From contig QJWJ01000519.1 in assembly GCA_003235365.1 (NCBI GenBank), positions 1 through 64,000 on the forward strand: 64,000 nt of DNA, written 5' to 3'. The notes under the pieces are model-generated. The model was not told the DNA's origin. It did not search any database and worked only from the letters and a program-made list of their open reading frames with translations. Shown piece after piece: positions 1 through 11,126 of the stretch (the stretch's first letter is position 1; the number at the start of each line of letters is the position of its first letter). Source of the stretch: Deltaproteobacteria bacterium (GTDB lineage: Bacteria > Myxococcota_A > Polyangia > Polyangiales > Polyangiaceae). The position numbers and the translations under genes are program-made.

Positions 1-45
1 GGCATATGGCGGGCAGCATGGCGGATTCGGCCCACAAAATAGCCG

Positions 46-74
46 CGGGGCGTATTCCTCTGGAACACGCCCCG
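46..74 (-). terminator. Strong hairpin downstream of rpsA, likely terminator
   Basis: Read on the minus strand, an 8-bp perfect stem (CGGGGCGT with ACGCCCCG) continues through a G-T wobble into TTCC/GGAA, giving about 13 pairs closed by a 3-nt AGA loop. On the plus strand the same position is an A-C mismatch, so the structure is better on the rpsA transcript. It lies about 120 nt past the rpsA stop and is followed after about 5 nt by TATTTTG, a short U-rich stretch. Termination is inferred from position and structure. Confidence 0.55.
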
Positions 75-192
75 TCGGGATGACGCGCTGCTTGCCGCGA
101 TACGCCCCGCTGTGGAGCTGTGGAGCGCGCCGGACTGATTGCGTCGTCTGCCGGGGCCCGCGCTGGACCCCGACCTCAATCGAGTTGCGGGA

Positions 193-1941
<1,749 letters not shown>

Positions 1942-2080
1942 GAGAAAAAAGGTGGATTTCCAAGTCGGGTAGCAAAGGCAGAACAGCTGCCCCGGAATCT
2001 GTGAGACTTGCCCCAGGTTCTGCCGGCTCGGAGGAGGGGGCGTCCGTAGCGCGCAACGCCCTCTACGTCAAATGCCGCGT

Positions 2081-2108
2081 TGGATATGTTGGACCGAGCT
2101 TCTGACAA
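2081..2108 (-). promoter_or_regulatory. Candidate sigma-70 type promoter for rpsA
   Basis: On the minus strand TTGTCA (2108-2103) is followed by a 16-nt spacer and TATCCA (2086-2081). It lies about 140 nt upstream of the rpsA ATG, inside the 257-bp gap between rpsA and the upstream membrane-protein gene. A TTGACG further downstream has no good partner. Only the match to consensus supports this; vegetative promoters of myxobacteria are poorly defined. Confidence 0.3.
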
Positions 2109-2198
2109 ATGCACCCCCGCATCCGAGGGCCATGCGCCCGCGGTCCGGACTCCGGGCTCACTACAAATTCGGTGTGAGTCACAAAAACTCTAACAATT

Positions 2199-3242
2199 TC
2201 AATGGCTAGCCGGCTCCTGGGCAAGCCCGCGCGCCCACGCTGCCAGCGCGTCTGCGAGGCTCGCCGCGGCACGGTCCATGTCCTGGCGGCTCCAGGGGCT
2301 GACGATGTCGATTCGACCGTCGGGCCCGGGGCTGATCTGGGCCGCAGCGAGCAGCGTCCGTTCGCCAGCGACGTCCGTGTGTCCGACGAGCGCCAACATG
2401 CGTCCAACTCCGTCGAGCAGCTTGCGAAAGTCCTCTGCCAGAGGATGCAAGGAGCCGCCGGGCAACGGCCGCAGTTGAACGTGCAGCGTGGACTCGGAAC
2501 CCAGCTCGACCTGTCCGGTGACGGTACCGAATTGCTGGAGGGACTGCATGCCTGGGGTGAATCTGGCCAGCAGCGGAGAGCTCAACGCGGAAGCCGCGTC
2601 GCGAACCCACGCGCCGTCCATGGCAAAGCCCGCGGCATCGTCGATACCCAGGCCGATGCGTTGGTACTCCGTAGTGGGGGCCATCGCCGCATCGATCAGC
2701 TGTGGCGATGGCGCGATGAGCAACGCCGCGTCGTCGGCCTGTTGGATGAACAGGCCGGACTTGCTGCAGGTCAGTCGCGGGCCGTCCATCGAGCAGTCCG
2801 TGATGCCTCGCGACTGCAGGAGCTGACCCAATCCTGCGGCGAGCCCGTCGTCGGGAAACAAGCCACCGACGATCAGCAGCCAGCCCAGTTTTTGCTGGGG
2901 CACGGCGAACACCACCTCGCGCAGATCCATCGCCAATTCGACACCGGTGGTTCTTTCGAGCTCCGCCACGCCGTCGTCGTTGGCGCTCGATGCCAACTGG
3001 TGGCGCAGGACCGGGAACAGATTCTTGCGAAACGGTTCGAACAGCACCACCTGCTCGAGGTCGATGCGAGCCGCGAGCCGCGTGCCGGCGGGTAGATGCA
3101 GAGCGGCGCGCCGCTCGTACGCGACCATCTTCTGGTACGCGAACCACAGCCCGCCGACCACCGCGGCAAACAGCAACAGCAGCCCCAAGAGCACCACGCC
3201 AGGTGAAATGCCGCGCCGCTTGGTGCCCGTCTCAGCTGTCAT
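2199..3242 (-). CDS. Membrane-anchored hypothetical protein
   Basis: A 347-aa protein I do not recognise. It has a short basic cytoplasmic N-terminus, one transmembrane segment at about residues 14-36 (VVLLGLLLLFAAVVGGLWFA), then a roughly 310-residue domain expected outside the cytoplasmic membrane. That domain has alternating hydrophobic strands and only two cysteines, in a CSMDGPRLTC stretch, which could form a disulphide. The ATG at 3242 lies 76 bp after the cmk stop, and a 257-bp gap separates the gene from rpsA, so it probably belongs to the hisC-cmk transcript. Its general make-up resembles the lipoprotein between hisC and cmk (surface protein, similar size), but I cannot show homology. 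Confidence 0.8.
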   Translation of the reverse strand: MTAETGTKRRGISPGVVLLGLLLLFAAVVGGLWFAYQKMVAYERRAALHLPAGTRLAARIDLEQVVLFEPFRKNLFPVLRHQLASSANDDGVAELERTTGVELAMDLREVVFAVPQQKLGWLLIVGGLFPDDGLAAGLGQLLQSRGITDCSMDGPRLTCSKSGLFIQQADDAALLIAPSPQLIDAAMAPTTEYQRIGLGIDDAAGFAMDGAWVRDAASALSSPLLARFTPGMQSLQQFGTVTGQVELGSESTLHVQLRPLPGGSLHPLAEDFRKLLDGVGRMLALVGHTDVAGERTLLAAAQISPGPDGRIDIVSPWSRQDMDRAAASLADALAAWARGLAQEPASH

Positions 3243-3318
3243 CAGCCTGCCCTACACCCGCTGCGCCGGGATCGCGAGCTCTCAATCGTCGCACGCATGG
3301 CGTTCAGTCGTCTGGCGC

Positions 3319-4041
3319 TCATTCATCGGGTTGCCGCAGTCCCGCTGCGACTTGGAGCACGCGGTCCACGATGCGGTCGACCACTTCGCCGATCGAGCAG
3401 TCCGTACTATCGACCAGTTCGGCGTCGTCGGCGCGGGTGAGCGGTGCGATGGGCCGTCCCGAGTCGCGGCGATCGCGCGCCTGGACCTCGTCGCGTACGG
3501 CGCTGAGCGACGCTTCGGGATTGCGGGCTTGCAGTTCCGCGTGGCGCCGCGCCGCGCGTTGATCGACGCTCGCGGTGAGGAAGAACTTCGCTTCGGCGTC
3601 GGGGAAGACCACCGTTCCGATGTCTCGGCCCTCGACGACGACCCGCCCCTCCTCGCCGGCGTCGCGTTGGATCTGCAGTAGCGCCTGACGCACGGCGGGG
3701 ATTGCCGATACCTTGCTCGCCAGGGTGCTGACGGTGCTGGTGCGGATCTCGTCGCTGACGTCGCGGTCATCGAGGAACACGCGCTGACCGCTGTCGTCGC
3801 CGACGAAGCGAATCGCCCGGCGCTGCGCCAGATCGCGCGCCACGGTTGCGACTTGCTCGGGATCGTTCACCACGCCGAGTCGATGGGCTTCGAGCCCGAC
3901 GCAGCGATACAGCGCGCCGGTGTCGAGCAGTGTGTAACCCAGCTTGGCTGCCACCGCGCGCGACACGGTGCTCTTGCCCGCCCCGGCTGGTCCATCGATC
4001 GCTACCACGGGAGCTGGGCGCCGCGGTCGTTCCCCGCTCAT
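3319..4041 (-). CDS. cmk: Cytidylate kinase (CMP kinase)
   Basis: Phosphorylates CMP and dCMP with ATP in the cytoplasm. The 240-aa product has the P-loop GPAGAGKS near residue 20, followed by the family-typical LDTGALYR motif. Further typical segments are DDRDVSDEIR, a VVEGRDIGTVVFP motif and a C-terminal RDRRDSGRPIAPL segment. Length fits the 220-240 aa family. The ATG overlaps the stop codon of the upstream lipoprotein gene by 4 nt (ATGA at 4038-4041), which suggests translational coupling. Confidence 0.95.
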   Translation of the reverse strand: MSGERPRRPAPVVAIDGPAGAGKSTVSRAVAAKLGYTLLDTGALYRCVGLEAHRLGVVNDPEQVATVARDLAQRRAIRFVGDDSGQRVFLDDRDVSDEIRTSTVSTLASKVSAIPAVRQALLQIQRDAGEEGRVVVEGRDIGTVVFPDAEAKFFLTASVDQRAARRHAELQARNPEASLSAVRDEVQARDRRDSGRPIAPLTRADDAELVDSTDCSIGEVVDRIVDRVLQVAAGLRQPDE

Positions 4042-5198
4042 TGCGCGGCTCCCGGAGCGGTTGCGGCATCAGCCGGCTTCGGGGCGCCCAACACACTGCT
4101 CATCAGGTCGAGCAGGCCTGCCGCCGCCGCCGCGTCCAGTGCGACGGAGGCCTGCACGGAGTTACCCACGACGTTGGATTCGAGTCGGGAAATGGGTTGG
4201 CTGACACCGAGCAAAGAGGTCAGCACACCCAACGTCGACAGATTCTGGCGCAGTTGGTCGAGGGCGGCCGCACCACCCGCGGCGGCCGCGTCGTCGGTGT
4301 AGGTGAGCGTGCCCGCCATGTTCATTCCGGGCGGCTCGAAGTTACCTACTGCTCGCAGCATGGTCATGTCTTTCAAGAATGGCTGCGTCGCGGTGATGGC
4401 TGCGACCTGTGGATCGTGGCGCGCGTCGCTGCCGAACGCCAAAGGCGCTCCGGGCTGGCGCATCAGTGCGTCGACCTCGGGGGCGAGTTCCACGCCGATG
4501 CGCCCGGCCTCGATGCGATCGAGGGTCCGGCGGATGCCCGTTTCGTTGCCGAAGACCGCCGTGTGGTTGGTCAGGATCGCAAAACCGATGTTGGCGCTGA
4601 CGTAAAACACCCGCCCGGCGTACTGGACGCGGGTCAACGGTGAGCCGAGGGGCGTGACCTGCGTGCCACTGGCCGCCTTCTCTATGGCATCGACGTCGAA
4701 TTGGCCGACAGCGATGCCCATGAAGTCGACCCCTTGGAAGGAATACAGACCCACGTACAGGCGCGACAGGTCACGTTGGGGAACGAAGTTGGCCGAGGGT
4801 GGCACGGGTAACCGTGAGTTGGCCAGTTGCAACCAGCGCTGCCCCGAGGGCGATGCCCACAGCGCCTGAGCGTCGATGTGGAACACCCCGACGTTGCCTC
4901 CTGGCATCAATGCCAACGGATTGTTGTCGATGTCGGCGGCCTCGAGCTCCACGCCGTCGGCGGTCTTGATGATGACCTCGTCGCTGCCACAGCCGGCGAG
5001 CGCCGCAGCCAAACCACATGCAACCAGCGAGCTTGCGACACGTCTGCCCCACGCCCGCCACGCGCCGAACCGTTGAGCGCCGCGTCGGTCTTCGCAGTGC
5101 CGTGCGTCTTCGCAGTGCCGGGTGCTGCGAAGGTGCTCGGTGTGCTGAAGATGGGTGAGCTCGAGAGCCGCTCGGTTCGAGCTTTGGGGGGGGATCAT
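4038..5198 (-). CDS. Predicted lipoprotein between hisC and cmk
   Basis: A 386-aa protein of unknown function. The ATG at 5198 overlaps the hisC stop (ATGA), and the stop overlaps the cmk start in the same way, so three genes look translationally coupled. About 49 residues precede a classic lipoprotein signal (hydrophobic VASSLVACGLAAALAGC, lipobox LAGC). That N-terminal region is unusually long and contains a tandem HCEDAR/HCEDRR repeat; no convincing downstream in-frame start was found. The mature part (about 310 aa) has no motif I recognise and ends in an Ala/Pro-rich tail. It is probably exported and anchored to a membrane. Its link to hisC and cmk may be only co-transcription. Confidence 0.8.
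   Translation of the reverse strand: MIPPQSSNRAALELTHLQHTEHLRSTRHCEDARHCEDRRGAQRFGAWRAWGRRVASSLVACGLAAALAGCGSDEVIIKTADGVELEAADIDNNPLALMPGGNVGVFHIDAQALWASPSGQRWLQLANSRLPVPPSANFVPQRDLSRLYVGLYSFQGVDFMGIAVGQFDVDAIEKAASGTQVTPLGSPLTRVQYAGRVFYVSANIGFAILTNHTAVFGNETGIRRTLDRIEAGRIGVELAPEVDALMRQPGAPLAFGSDARHDPQVAAITATQPFLKDMTMLRAVGNFEPPGMNMAGTLTYTDDAAAAGGAAALDQLRQNLSTLGVLTSLLGVSQPISRLESNVVGNSVQASVALDAAAAAGLLDLMSSVLGAPKPADAATAPGAAQ
5088..5132. repeat. Tandem 18-bp repeat plus 8-bp inverted repeat
   Basis: GTCTTCGCAGTGCCG occurs at 5088-5102 and again at 5106-5120, a period of 18 bp. The second copy also forms a perfect 8-bp inverted repeat, CTTCGCAG (5108-5115) with CTGCGAAG (5125-5132), loop 9 nt. If the lipoprotein starts at 5198 this region encodes the His-Cys-Glu-Asp repeats before its signal peptide. 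Otherwise it could be a stem-loop between hisC and the lipoprotein. Confidence 0.6.
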
Positions 5199-6277
5199 TG
5201 CAGCACCTTCTCCATTGCGGCAAGCAAGCGGGTGTTCTCCTCGGCGGTCCCGATGGAGATGCGAAGCGCGTCGGGCAGCGGTGGTACGAGTCGCGTGATG
5301 ACACCCTCGTTCAACAAGGCGTCGAACACCGGCGCTGCTGGGCGGCCCAACTCGACCAGGACGAAGTTTGCCTGGCTCGGAACCACGCTCAAACCCAAGG
5401 CCGCCAGGCCACGCTCGACGCGCTGCAGTTGCGCTGCATTGAGCTCGCGGCAGCGGCTGAGGTGATCCTGGTCGTTCAACGCAGCGATCGCGGCCACCTG
5501 GGCCAGCGAGTTGGCGTTGAACGGTGCTCGCACGCGATTGAGAAAGTCGCACAGCTCTGGCGGCGCGACGGCGTAGCCGATGCGAAGCCCAGCCAACCCG
5601 TAGGCCTTGGAGAAGGTTCGCAGCACGATCAACCGCTCGTGCAAGCCGCGCAATTGCAGCGTGTCGGGGTAGTCCTCGGCCGTCGCGTACTCGAAGTAGG
5701 CCTCGTCCACGACGGCGATGACGTCCGGGGGCAGGCGTTCGAGAAAGCTCGTCAGCTCGTCACGCGTCACGTAGCTGCCGGTGGGGTTGTTGGGGTTGGC
5801 GATGAACACCAAACTCGTGTGTTCTTGCACTGCCTGCAACATCGCGGGCAAGTCGTGTCGATGGTCGCGCAGCGGGACCGTGGTGTGCGGCACGGCGTGG
5901 GCCAACGCGCTCATGCCGTAGACGACGAAGGACGGGTCGGCGAAAACCGCATGGGCAGACGGCGTCGCGAACGTCGTGTAGATCAGGTCGAGCAACTCGT
6001 TCGAACCGTTGCCGAACACAATCTCGTTCGGCGCGACGCCGAGTCGTTCGGCGAGCTGCTTGCGCAGTGCGAATACTTCGGCATCCGGGTAGCGGTGAAC
6101 GTCACCGGCTGCCTGGGTGATCGCCGCGACGACCCGGGGACTGGGCCCCAGCGGATTCTCGTTGGAAGCGAGTTTCACCGCGTCGGTGACGCCACGTTCG
6201 CGTGCGAGCTCTTCGAGGGGCTTGCCGGCGACGTAGGGACGCAGCTTTTGGATACTGTCCGTGACCAAACGTCTCAT
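5195..6277 (-). CDS. hisC: Histidinol-phosphate aminotransferase
   Basis: A PLP-dependent class I/II aminotransferase that converts imidazole-acetol phosphate and glutamate to histidinol phosphate in histidine synthesis. The 360-aa length is normal. Visible are the N-terminal KLASNENPLGPSPR, the GNGSNELLD cofactor-binding loop, the NPNNPTG motif, the VDEAYFEY motif (Asp binds the PLP pyridine nitrogen), the PLP lysine in RTFSKAYGLAGLRIGY, and RAPFNAN. No other his genes are nearby, and some hisC-type enzymes act on aromatic amino acids, so substrate range is not proven. Start ATG at 6277; the stop overlaps the next gene by 4 nt. Confidence 0.94.
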   Translation of the reverse strand: MRRLVTDSIQKLRPYVAGKPLEELARERGVTDAVKLASNENPLGPSPRVVAAITQAAGDVHRYPDAEVFALRKQLAERLGVAPNEIVFGNGSNELLDLIYTTFATPSAHAVFADPSFVVYGMSALAHAVPHTTVPLRDHRHDLPAMLQAVQEHTSLVFIANPNNPTGSYVTRDELTSFLERLPPDVIAVVDEAYFEYATAEDYPDTLQLRGLHERLIVLRTFSKAYGLAGLRIGYAVAPPELCDFLNRVRAPFNANSLAQVAAIAALNDQDHLSRCRELNAAQLQRVERGLAALGLSVVPSQANFVLVELGRPAAPVFDALLNEGVITRLVPPLPDALRISIGTAEENTRLLAAMEKVLQ

Positions 6278-6367
6278 TGGAGCGCGCGGAGCGTATCCGA
6301 GTCTCGTGCCGGGTGCCGCAGGAAAAGCGCGCGCTGCGAGCCATCTGAGGGCGCGCAGTTGCTTCGT

Positions 6368-6706
6368 TCAGTCGGACGTTTTGCTGGAAGCTTTGTTGGA
6401 CGAACTCGACGAAGCGGAAGTCGCGGCAGAGGACGACGAATCCGACGATGAGCTCGAGCTCGATTCGCCTGCCGCTGGCTTGCTGTCGGTCGAATTCTTC
6501 GCGGTGCTCGCCGCGGAGGGTTTCGAGGAACTGTACAGATCCGCGTACCAGCCACCACCTTTGAGCACAAAACCAGTGCCGCCACTGACCTGGCGCCGAG
6601 CGGTTGCTTTGCGACATTGGGGGCACTTCTTCAGTGGCGCATCCTTGATGGATTGATCGGCTTCCCACTCGTGGCCGCAGGAGGTGCAGACGTATTCGTA
6701 AGTCAT
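6368..6706 (-). CDS. FmdB-type zinc ribbon protein with Ser-rich tail
   Basis: A 112-aa protein whose first 55 residues match the FmdB/CxxC_CxxC_SSSS family. It starts MTYEYVC, has CxxC pairs at residues 7/10 and 28/31 that would bind one zinc, then a GGTGFVLKGGGWYADLY motif. The rest is a low-complexity Ser/Ala/Lys tail, typical of the family. The molecular role is not established; regulatory or protein-contact functions have been proposed. It lies 90 bp upstream of hisC on the same strand. Confidence 0.88.
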   Translation of the reverse strand: MTYEYVCTSCGHEWEADQSIKDAPLKKCPQCRKATARRQVSGGTGFVLKGGGWYADLYSSSKPSAASTAKNSTDSKPAAGESSSSSSSDSSSSAATSASSSSSNKASSKTSD

Positions 6707-7484
6707 GGTTCCGAGGCCGACTCAAATGCTGCTGGTTTTGCGCCGTGTCAATGCGTGCGCGCGACTTCCTCCTGGCCGCCCGACGGTCTTCGTGCCGGTT
6801 CTGAACTACTGTACTTTTGAGACTGAACGCTTGTCAGGTTGAGGGATTCGGAGTACAGCTAGGGGCCTGGCGCGATACATGACATCTGGTGACAACGCAT
6901 GGCCCTACAGTATCTGCCGCTCGATGGGGGTCGGTCGTTCGTGGAGGGGGCGGTCGTTCGGTGTTGGGCTCAGTGGTGGGCTCATTTGCTGCCGGAAACG
7001 GGTTGCCACAGTTCGAGTACCGGCGAGCGCTGCGGAGCACGGCCGGACCGGGCGTCGATTGGCTGAGGTCCAAGCGACGGCCACTTCGTCGGTCGTAGCA
7101 GCCGTTCCTGGCGTGTGGGAAGCCGTTGCCGCGGCCTGCGCCGAGAGGCGGCACGCGCGCCGTTCGATGTTCTTGCCACCCGTTGGAAGACTCGGATTTC
7201 CGGTGAGTTTCGCCGGGCGGCGTCTCTGCGCAGCGAAGCCCCGCCGTGGGGCTCCCCTGCCCGCCTCCGCTGCGGCGCGTTCGGTCGAGCCCCACTCGGC
7301 GCGCCTTTCTTCGTCGCCTGCGCCGCGCCGGTGTGAACGCGTCGCAATCAGCGCTAACATAGGCCCGTTCACGTCCGCGCCGCGAGGCGTCGTGGGCTGG
7401 GTTGGGCGCATCAACACCACGTCCGGTAGCACCACCAGCTAACCCGCGAAAACGGGTCCGTACAGCGTTTCGGGACACGACACC
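6707..7484. other. 778-bp intergenic region, no gene seen
   Basis: Open frames cross this stretch on both strands but they are Arg/Pro/Ala-rich and mutually overlapping, with no signal peptide, motif or good ribosome site. It separates divergent fmdB-type and smc genes, so it must hold two promoters, but I cannot pick them with confidence. A short 5-bp hairpin (ACCCG/CGGGT, 7442-7457) sits 28 bp before the smc start. Confidence 0.6.
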
Positions 7485-10400
7485 ATGCACATCAGGAAGC
7501 TCGAAATCAGTGGGTTCAAGTCATTCGTCGACAAGTCGGTGATCCATTTCGATCACGACGTGATCGGCATCGTCGGACCCAACGGCTGCGGGAAGTCGAA
7601 CATCGTCGACGCGATTCGTTGGTGCATGGGCGAACAGAGCGCCAAGCACCTGCGCGGTCGTGCCATGGAAGACGTGATCTTCAACGGCTCCGAATCGCGC
7701 CCCCAGCACGGCATGGCGGAGGTCACGCTGACCTTCGACAACAGCGATCGCGAGTATGCACTGACGCTGCCGGAGGAGTATCGCGAGTACCCGGAAATCG
7801 CGGTCACCCGCCGCCTGTACCGCGACGGTACCAGCGAGTACGCCATCAACAAGACCAACGTACGCTTGCGCGACGTCACGGATTTGTTCTTGGGCACGGG
7901 CGTCGGTACCAAGGCGTACTCGATCGTCGAACAGGGCCGCATCGGTCAGATCGTCAGCTCGCGTCCCGCGGACCGTCGCCTGTACATCGAAGAGGCCGCG
8001 GGGATCACCAAGTACAAGCTGCGGCGCAAGCAGGCCGAGCGAAAGCTCGATTTGACGAAGCAGAACCTGCTGCGTGTTACCGACATCGTCAACGAGATCG
8101 ATCGCACCCGCAGCGCGCTCAAGCGGCAAGCCGCGAAGGCCGAGCGTTACGTCAAGTACCGCGAAGAGTTGGAGGATCTGTTCCTTCACGACGCGGCACA
8201 CCGTTTGCTCGAGATGATCGTCGTCGAGAAGGCTCGCGCACGACAGCACGAGTCGTTGATGAAGCGGTCCGCTTCACTGAGCACCGAGCTCGAAGCGGGC
8301 GAAGCGAACCTCAATGCCGCGCGCGGCGAAGCGTCGGGTATCGAAGGCCGCTACGAGCAAGCGACTTCCTGGGCCGCAAGTAGCGAGCAGCGAGTGACCG
8401 AGGCGCGCAGCGCCGTGGCTCGGGCGCATGATCGCGTCGGACACTTGGAGCAGCGCCTCACCCAACTCGAACAAGAGCGAGTCGATCTCGACGAGCGCTT
8501 GGCCAACTTGAAGGTCGAAGGGCAGACGCTCGGGCAGCGTATCGAGGAGCTCGGCCACGACGAAGCGTCCCGCGGCACGGAAGCCCAGTCCGAAACTGAC
8601 CAACTGGCATCACTGCGGGCCGCTGAACAGGCTGCCGAAGCCGCCGCGGTCGCGTTGCGCCAGCAGGCTTCGAGCCAGAAGACGGAAATGGCGTCCAACG
8701 AGGCGCGGCGCGAGTCACTCGAGCAACGCGTCGCGGAGCTCGATCAACGTCGTGCTGCGGCGGAAGGCGAGCGGGAGCAGAAGGCCGCGCAACTGCAGAC
8801 GCTGCAAGACGAATTGGCCCAGCTGCAGTCCCGAGCGGCGGAGTTGGAGGCCGAACACCAAGCAGCCAAGGCAGAAGCCGACACCGCTCGCAGCCTGGTT
8901 CACGAGCAACGCCAAGCCCTCAAGGATGCCCAACGTCACCTGGAGCAGCTGCGCTCGGATCTGTCCCACAAGCGCAGCCGCCTGACCGTGCTCGAAGACT
9001 TGCATCGCCGGCTAGAAGGCGTCGGTGCCGGAACGAAGGCGCTGTTGTCTTCGAAGGATCCGGCAGTGGTGGGTTTGCTCGCTGATCGCATCGAAGTCAG
9101 TGAATCGTATACGGATGCTTTTGCCGCGCTGCTCGGCGATCGCCTGCAATGCGTCATCGTGCGCGATCCTGCTCGCGGCCTGGAGCTGTTGGACGAGCTC
9201 AAGCGAAACAATCGCGGCCGTGCGACGATCGCGACGTCACATGCCGGCTTCATCGCGGGGTCGCGCAGCGGTGCCGAGCGCGACGAACTCGTGCTGACGC
9301 GGTTGATCGATCAGGTGCGCTTCGCGCCGGAAGACGAACCGCTCTTGCTAGCGCTCGTCGGTGACGCGGTGGTCGTGCGCAGTGCTGCCGACGCACTGGC
9401 TCTCAATGCCAAGTTCCCGGGCGCCACGGCAGTTGCGCTCGACGGCACGGTCGTGCGCGAAGACGGTCTGGTCAGCGGGGGTCGCGGCGACGACGTCGCG
9501 GCGGCGATGTTGGAGCAGAAGCGCGAAATGCGTGAGTTGGCCGAAGAGATCGAGCAACGGGGCGCCGAGCTTTGGGCCGAAGAAGAACGCTGCGCCGAGC
9601 TCGAGCGCTCCGTCGGTGAGTCGGACACCCAACTGCAGCAGACTCTGGCTTCGCTGCACCAGCGCGAACTGGCGGCGGTGACGATCCGCGGTGACGTCGC
9701 CAACCGCAGCAAAGAAGTCGCTCAGGTGCAGGCGCGTTGCACGGAGCTCGAACGCGATGCAACCGGCTTGGCCGAGAAGCTCGCGCAATCGACCGAGGAG
9801 CTGCAAAGCTGCACGGCGCGGCTCGAAGTGCTGAGCACGGAGCGCGAGACGACGGACGCTCAACTGGCCGAAGCGGAGCAGAAGGCCTTTACCTGCAAAG
9901 AGCAGACGACGACCCAAGCCGAGCTGGCCACTCAGCGTCAGGTTCGACTGGCGCAGGTACGAGAGCAGCTCGAGTCGGCGCGCCACTCGCTCGGGCGCGT
10001 CCAGAACGACAGCGCGGCGGTGACCACCCGCCTCGAGCGCGTCGTCGTCGAGTGGCGTGACGCCGCCCATCAACTCGGCGAGGCCGCTGCCCACTGGCTT
10101 GCCGGAAACGAGGCGAGCATCAACGCCCGTGCAGAATCCGAGGAGGCTCAGCAAGGGCTCGACGAGGTGCGGCGTTTGCTCGACGAGGTGCGCACGGGTC
10201 TGCGCGAGCACGAAGGCTCGCTGCGTCAGCTTCGTGTCGATCTGAGTGAGGTCGACGAGCAGAGCCGATCCAGCGAGATGACGCTGCAGAAGCTCCAGCT
10301 CGAACGCGAACACCTCTTGGGGAACGTTGCCGAGCGCTTCCGCGGTCTGAACCTGTCGCGGGTCGTGGGTGACTACCATGCCCGCCCTGCCCCGGACGCC

Positions 10401-11126
10401 GAGCATCGGCGCCGCATCGACGAACTCACCAAGCTGATCGACCGCATGGGGCCCGTCAATCTCGACGCCAAGGAAGAGTACGAAGACGCCGAGCGCCGCT
10501 ACGCCGAGCTCAGCACCCAGCGCGACGACATTCAGCTGGCCCTCGACGAGTTGGATCGCGCGATCCGACACATGGACCGCGAGAGCAAGCGCCGCTTCCG
10601 CGAGACCTTCGACACGGTCAACGACCTGTTCAAGAAGACCTTCTCGCGTCTGTTCAAGGGCGGTCGCGGTGAACTGGTGCTCACCGATCCGGACAACATA
10701 CTCGAAACCGGCGTCGACATCATCGCCCAGCCTCCGGGCAAGAAGCTCGGCAACATCGAACTGATGAGCGGTGGCGAGAAGGCCCTGACGGCAACGGCGC
10801 TGATCTTCGCGATCTTCCAGCATCGCCCCTCGCCATTCTGCATCCTCGACGAGGTCGATGCGCCCCTCGATGACGCCAACGTCGGCCGCTACAACGAGGC
10901 CGTGCGCGCGATGACGAGCAACTCGCAGTTCATCGTCATCACGCACATCAAGAAGACCATGCAATCCGTCGACGTGCTGTACGGCGTCACCATGGGAGAG
11001 CCGGGCGTGTCGCGTGTCGTCAGCGTCAAGGTCAACGAAGAGGCCAAAGCGCGCAGCCAAAAGAGTGGCAGCGCGTTGGACGCCCCGAAATCTGCATCGG
11101 CGGACTCGGCCACTCAGGTCGCTTGA
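7485..11126 (+). CDS. smc: Chromosome segregation protein SMC
   Basis: An SMC ATPase of the condensin that compacts and segregates the chromosome, normally with ScpA and ScpB. The 1213-aa product has the full architecture: Walker A GPNGCGKSN at residues 31-39, an Arg-rich EEAAGITKYKLRRKQAERKL segment typical of SMC, a long coiled coil to about 500, a hinge at about 510-640, the return coiled coil, and a C-terminal head. The head has the ABC signature LMSGGEKALTA near residue 1093 and Walker B FCILDEVDAPLDDAN. The last 30 residues are a Ser/Ala-rich tail. Its 3' end overlaps a convergent gene by 13 bp. scpA and scpB are not in the window. Confidence 0.97.
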   Translation: MHIRKLEISGFKSFVDKSVIHFDHDVIGIVGPNGCGKSNIVDAIRWCMGEQSAKHLRGRAMEDVIFNGSESRPQHGMAEVTLTFDNSDREYALTLPEEYREYPEIAVTRRLYRDGTSEYAINKTNVRLRDVTDLFLGTGVGTKAYSIVEQGRIGQIVSSRPADRRLYIEEAAGITKYKLRRKQAERKLDLTKQNLLRVTDIVNEIDRTRSALKRQAAKAERYVKYREELEDLFLHDAAHRLLEMIVVEKARARQHESLMKRSASLSTELEAGEANLNAARGEASGIEGRYEQATSWAASSEQRVTEARSAVARAHDRVGHLEQRLTQLEQERVDLDERLANLKVEGQTLGQRIEELGHDEASRGTEAQSETDQLASLRAAEQAAEAAAVALRQQASSQKTEMASNEARRESLEQRVAELDQRRAAAEGEREQKAAQLQTLQDELAQLQSRAAELEAEHQAAKAEADTARSLVHEQRQALKDAQRHLEQLRSDLSHKRSRLTVLEDLHRRLEGVGAGTKALLSSKDPAVVGLLADRIEVSESYTDAFAALLGDRLQCVIVRDPARGLELLDELKRNNRGRATIATSHAGFIAGSRSGAERDELVLTRLIDQVRFAPEDEPLLLALVGDAVVVRSAADALALNAKFPGATAVALDGTVVREDGLVSGGRGDDVAAAMLEQKREMRELAEEIEQRGAELWAEEERCAELERSVGESDTQLQQTLASLHQRELAAVTIRGDVANRSKEVAQVQARCTELERDATGLAEKLAQSTEELQSCTARLEVLSTERETTDAQLAEAEQKAFTCKEQTTTQAELATQRQVRLAQVREQLESARHSLGRVQNDSAAVTTRLERVVVEWRDAAHQLGEAAAHWLAGNEASINARAESEEAQQGLDEVRRLLDEVRTGLREHEGSLRQLRVDLSEVDEQSRSSEMTLQKLQLEREHLLGNVAERFRGLNLSRVVGDYHARPAPDAEHRRRIDELTKLIDRMGPVNLDAKEEYEDAERRYAELSTQRDDIQLALDELDRAIRHMDRESKRRFRETFDTVNDLFKKTFSRLFKGGRGELVLTDPDNILETGVDIIAQPPGKKLGNIELMSGGEKALTATALIFAIFQHRPSPFCILDEVDAPLDDANVGRYNEAVRAMTSNSQFIVITHIKKTMQSVDVLYGVTMGEPGVSRVVSVKVNEEAKARSQKSGSALDAPKSASADSATQVA

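Noticed and set aside
6905..7435. 176-codon minus-strand frame in the fmdB-smc gap
   Set aside because: Arg/Pro/Ala-rich, overlapped by frames of equal length on both strands, no signal peptide or motif; treated as non-coding.
9348..11060. 570-codon minus-strand frame inside smc
   Set aside because: Antisense shadow of the SMC coiled coil and head; the SMC motifs on the plus strand are unambiguous.
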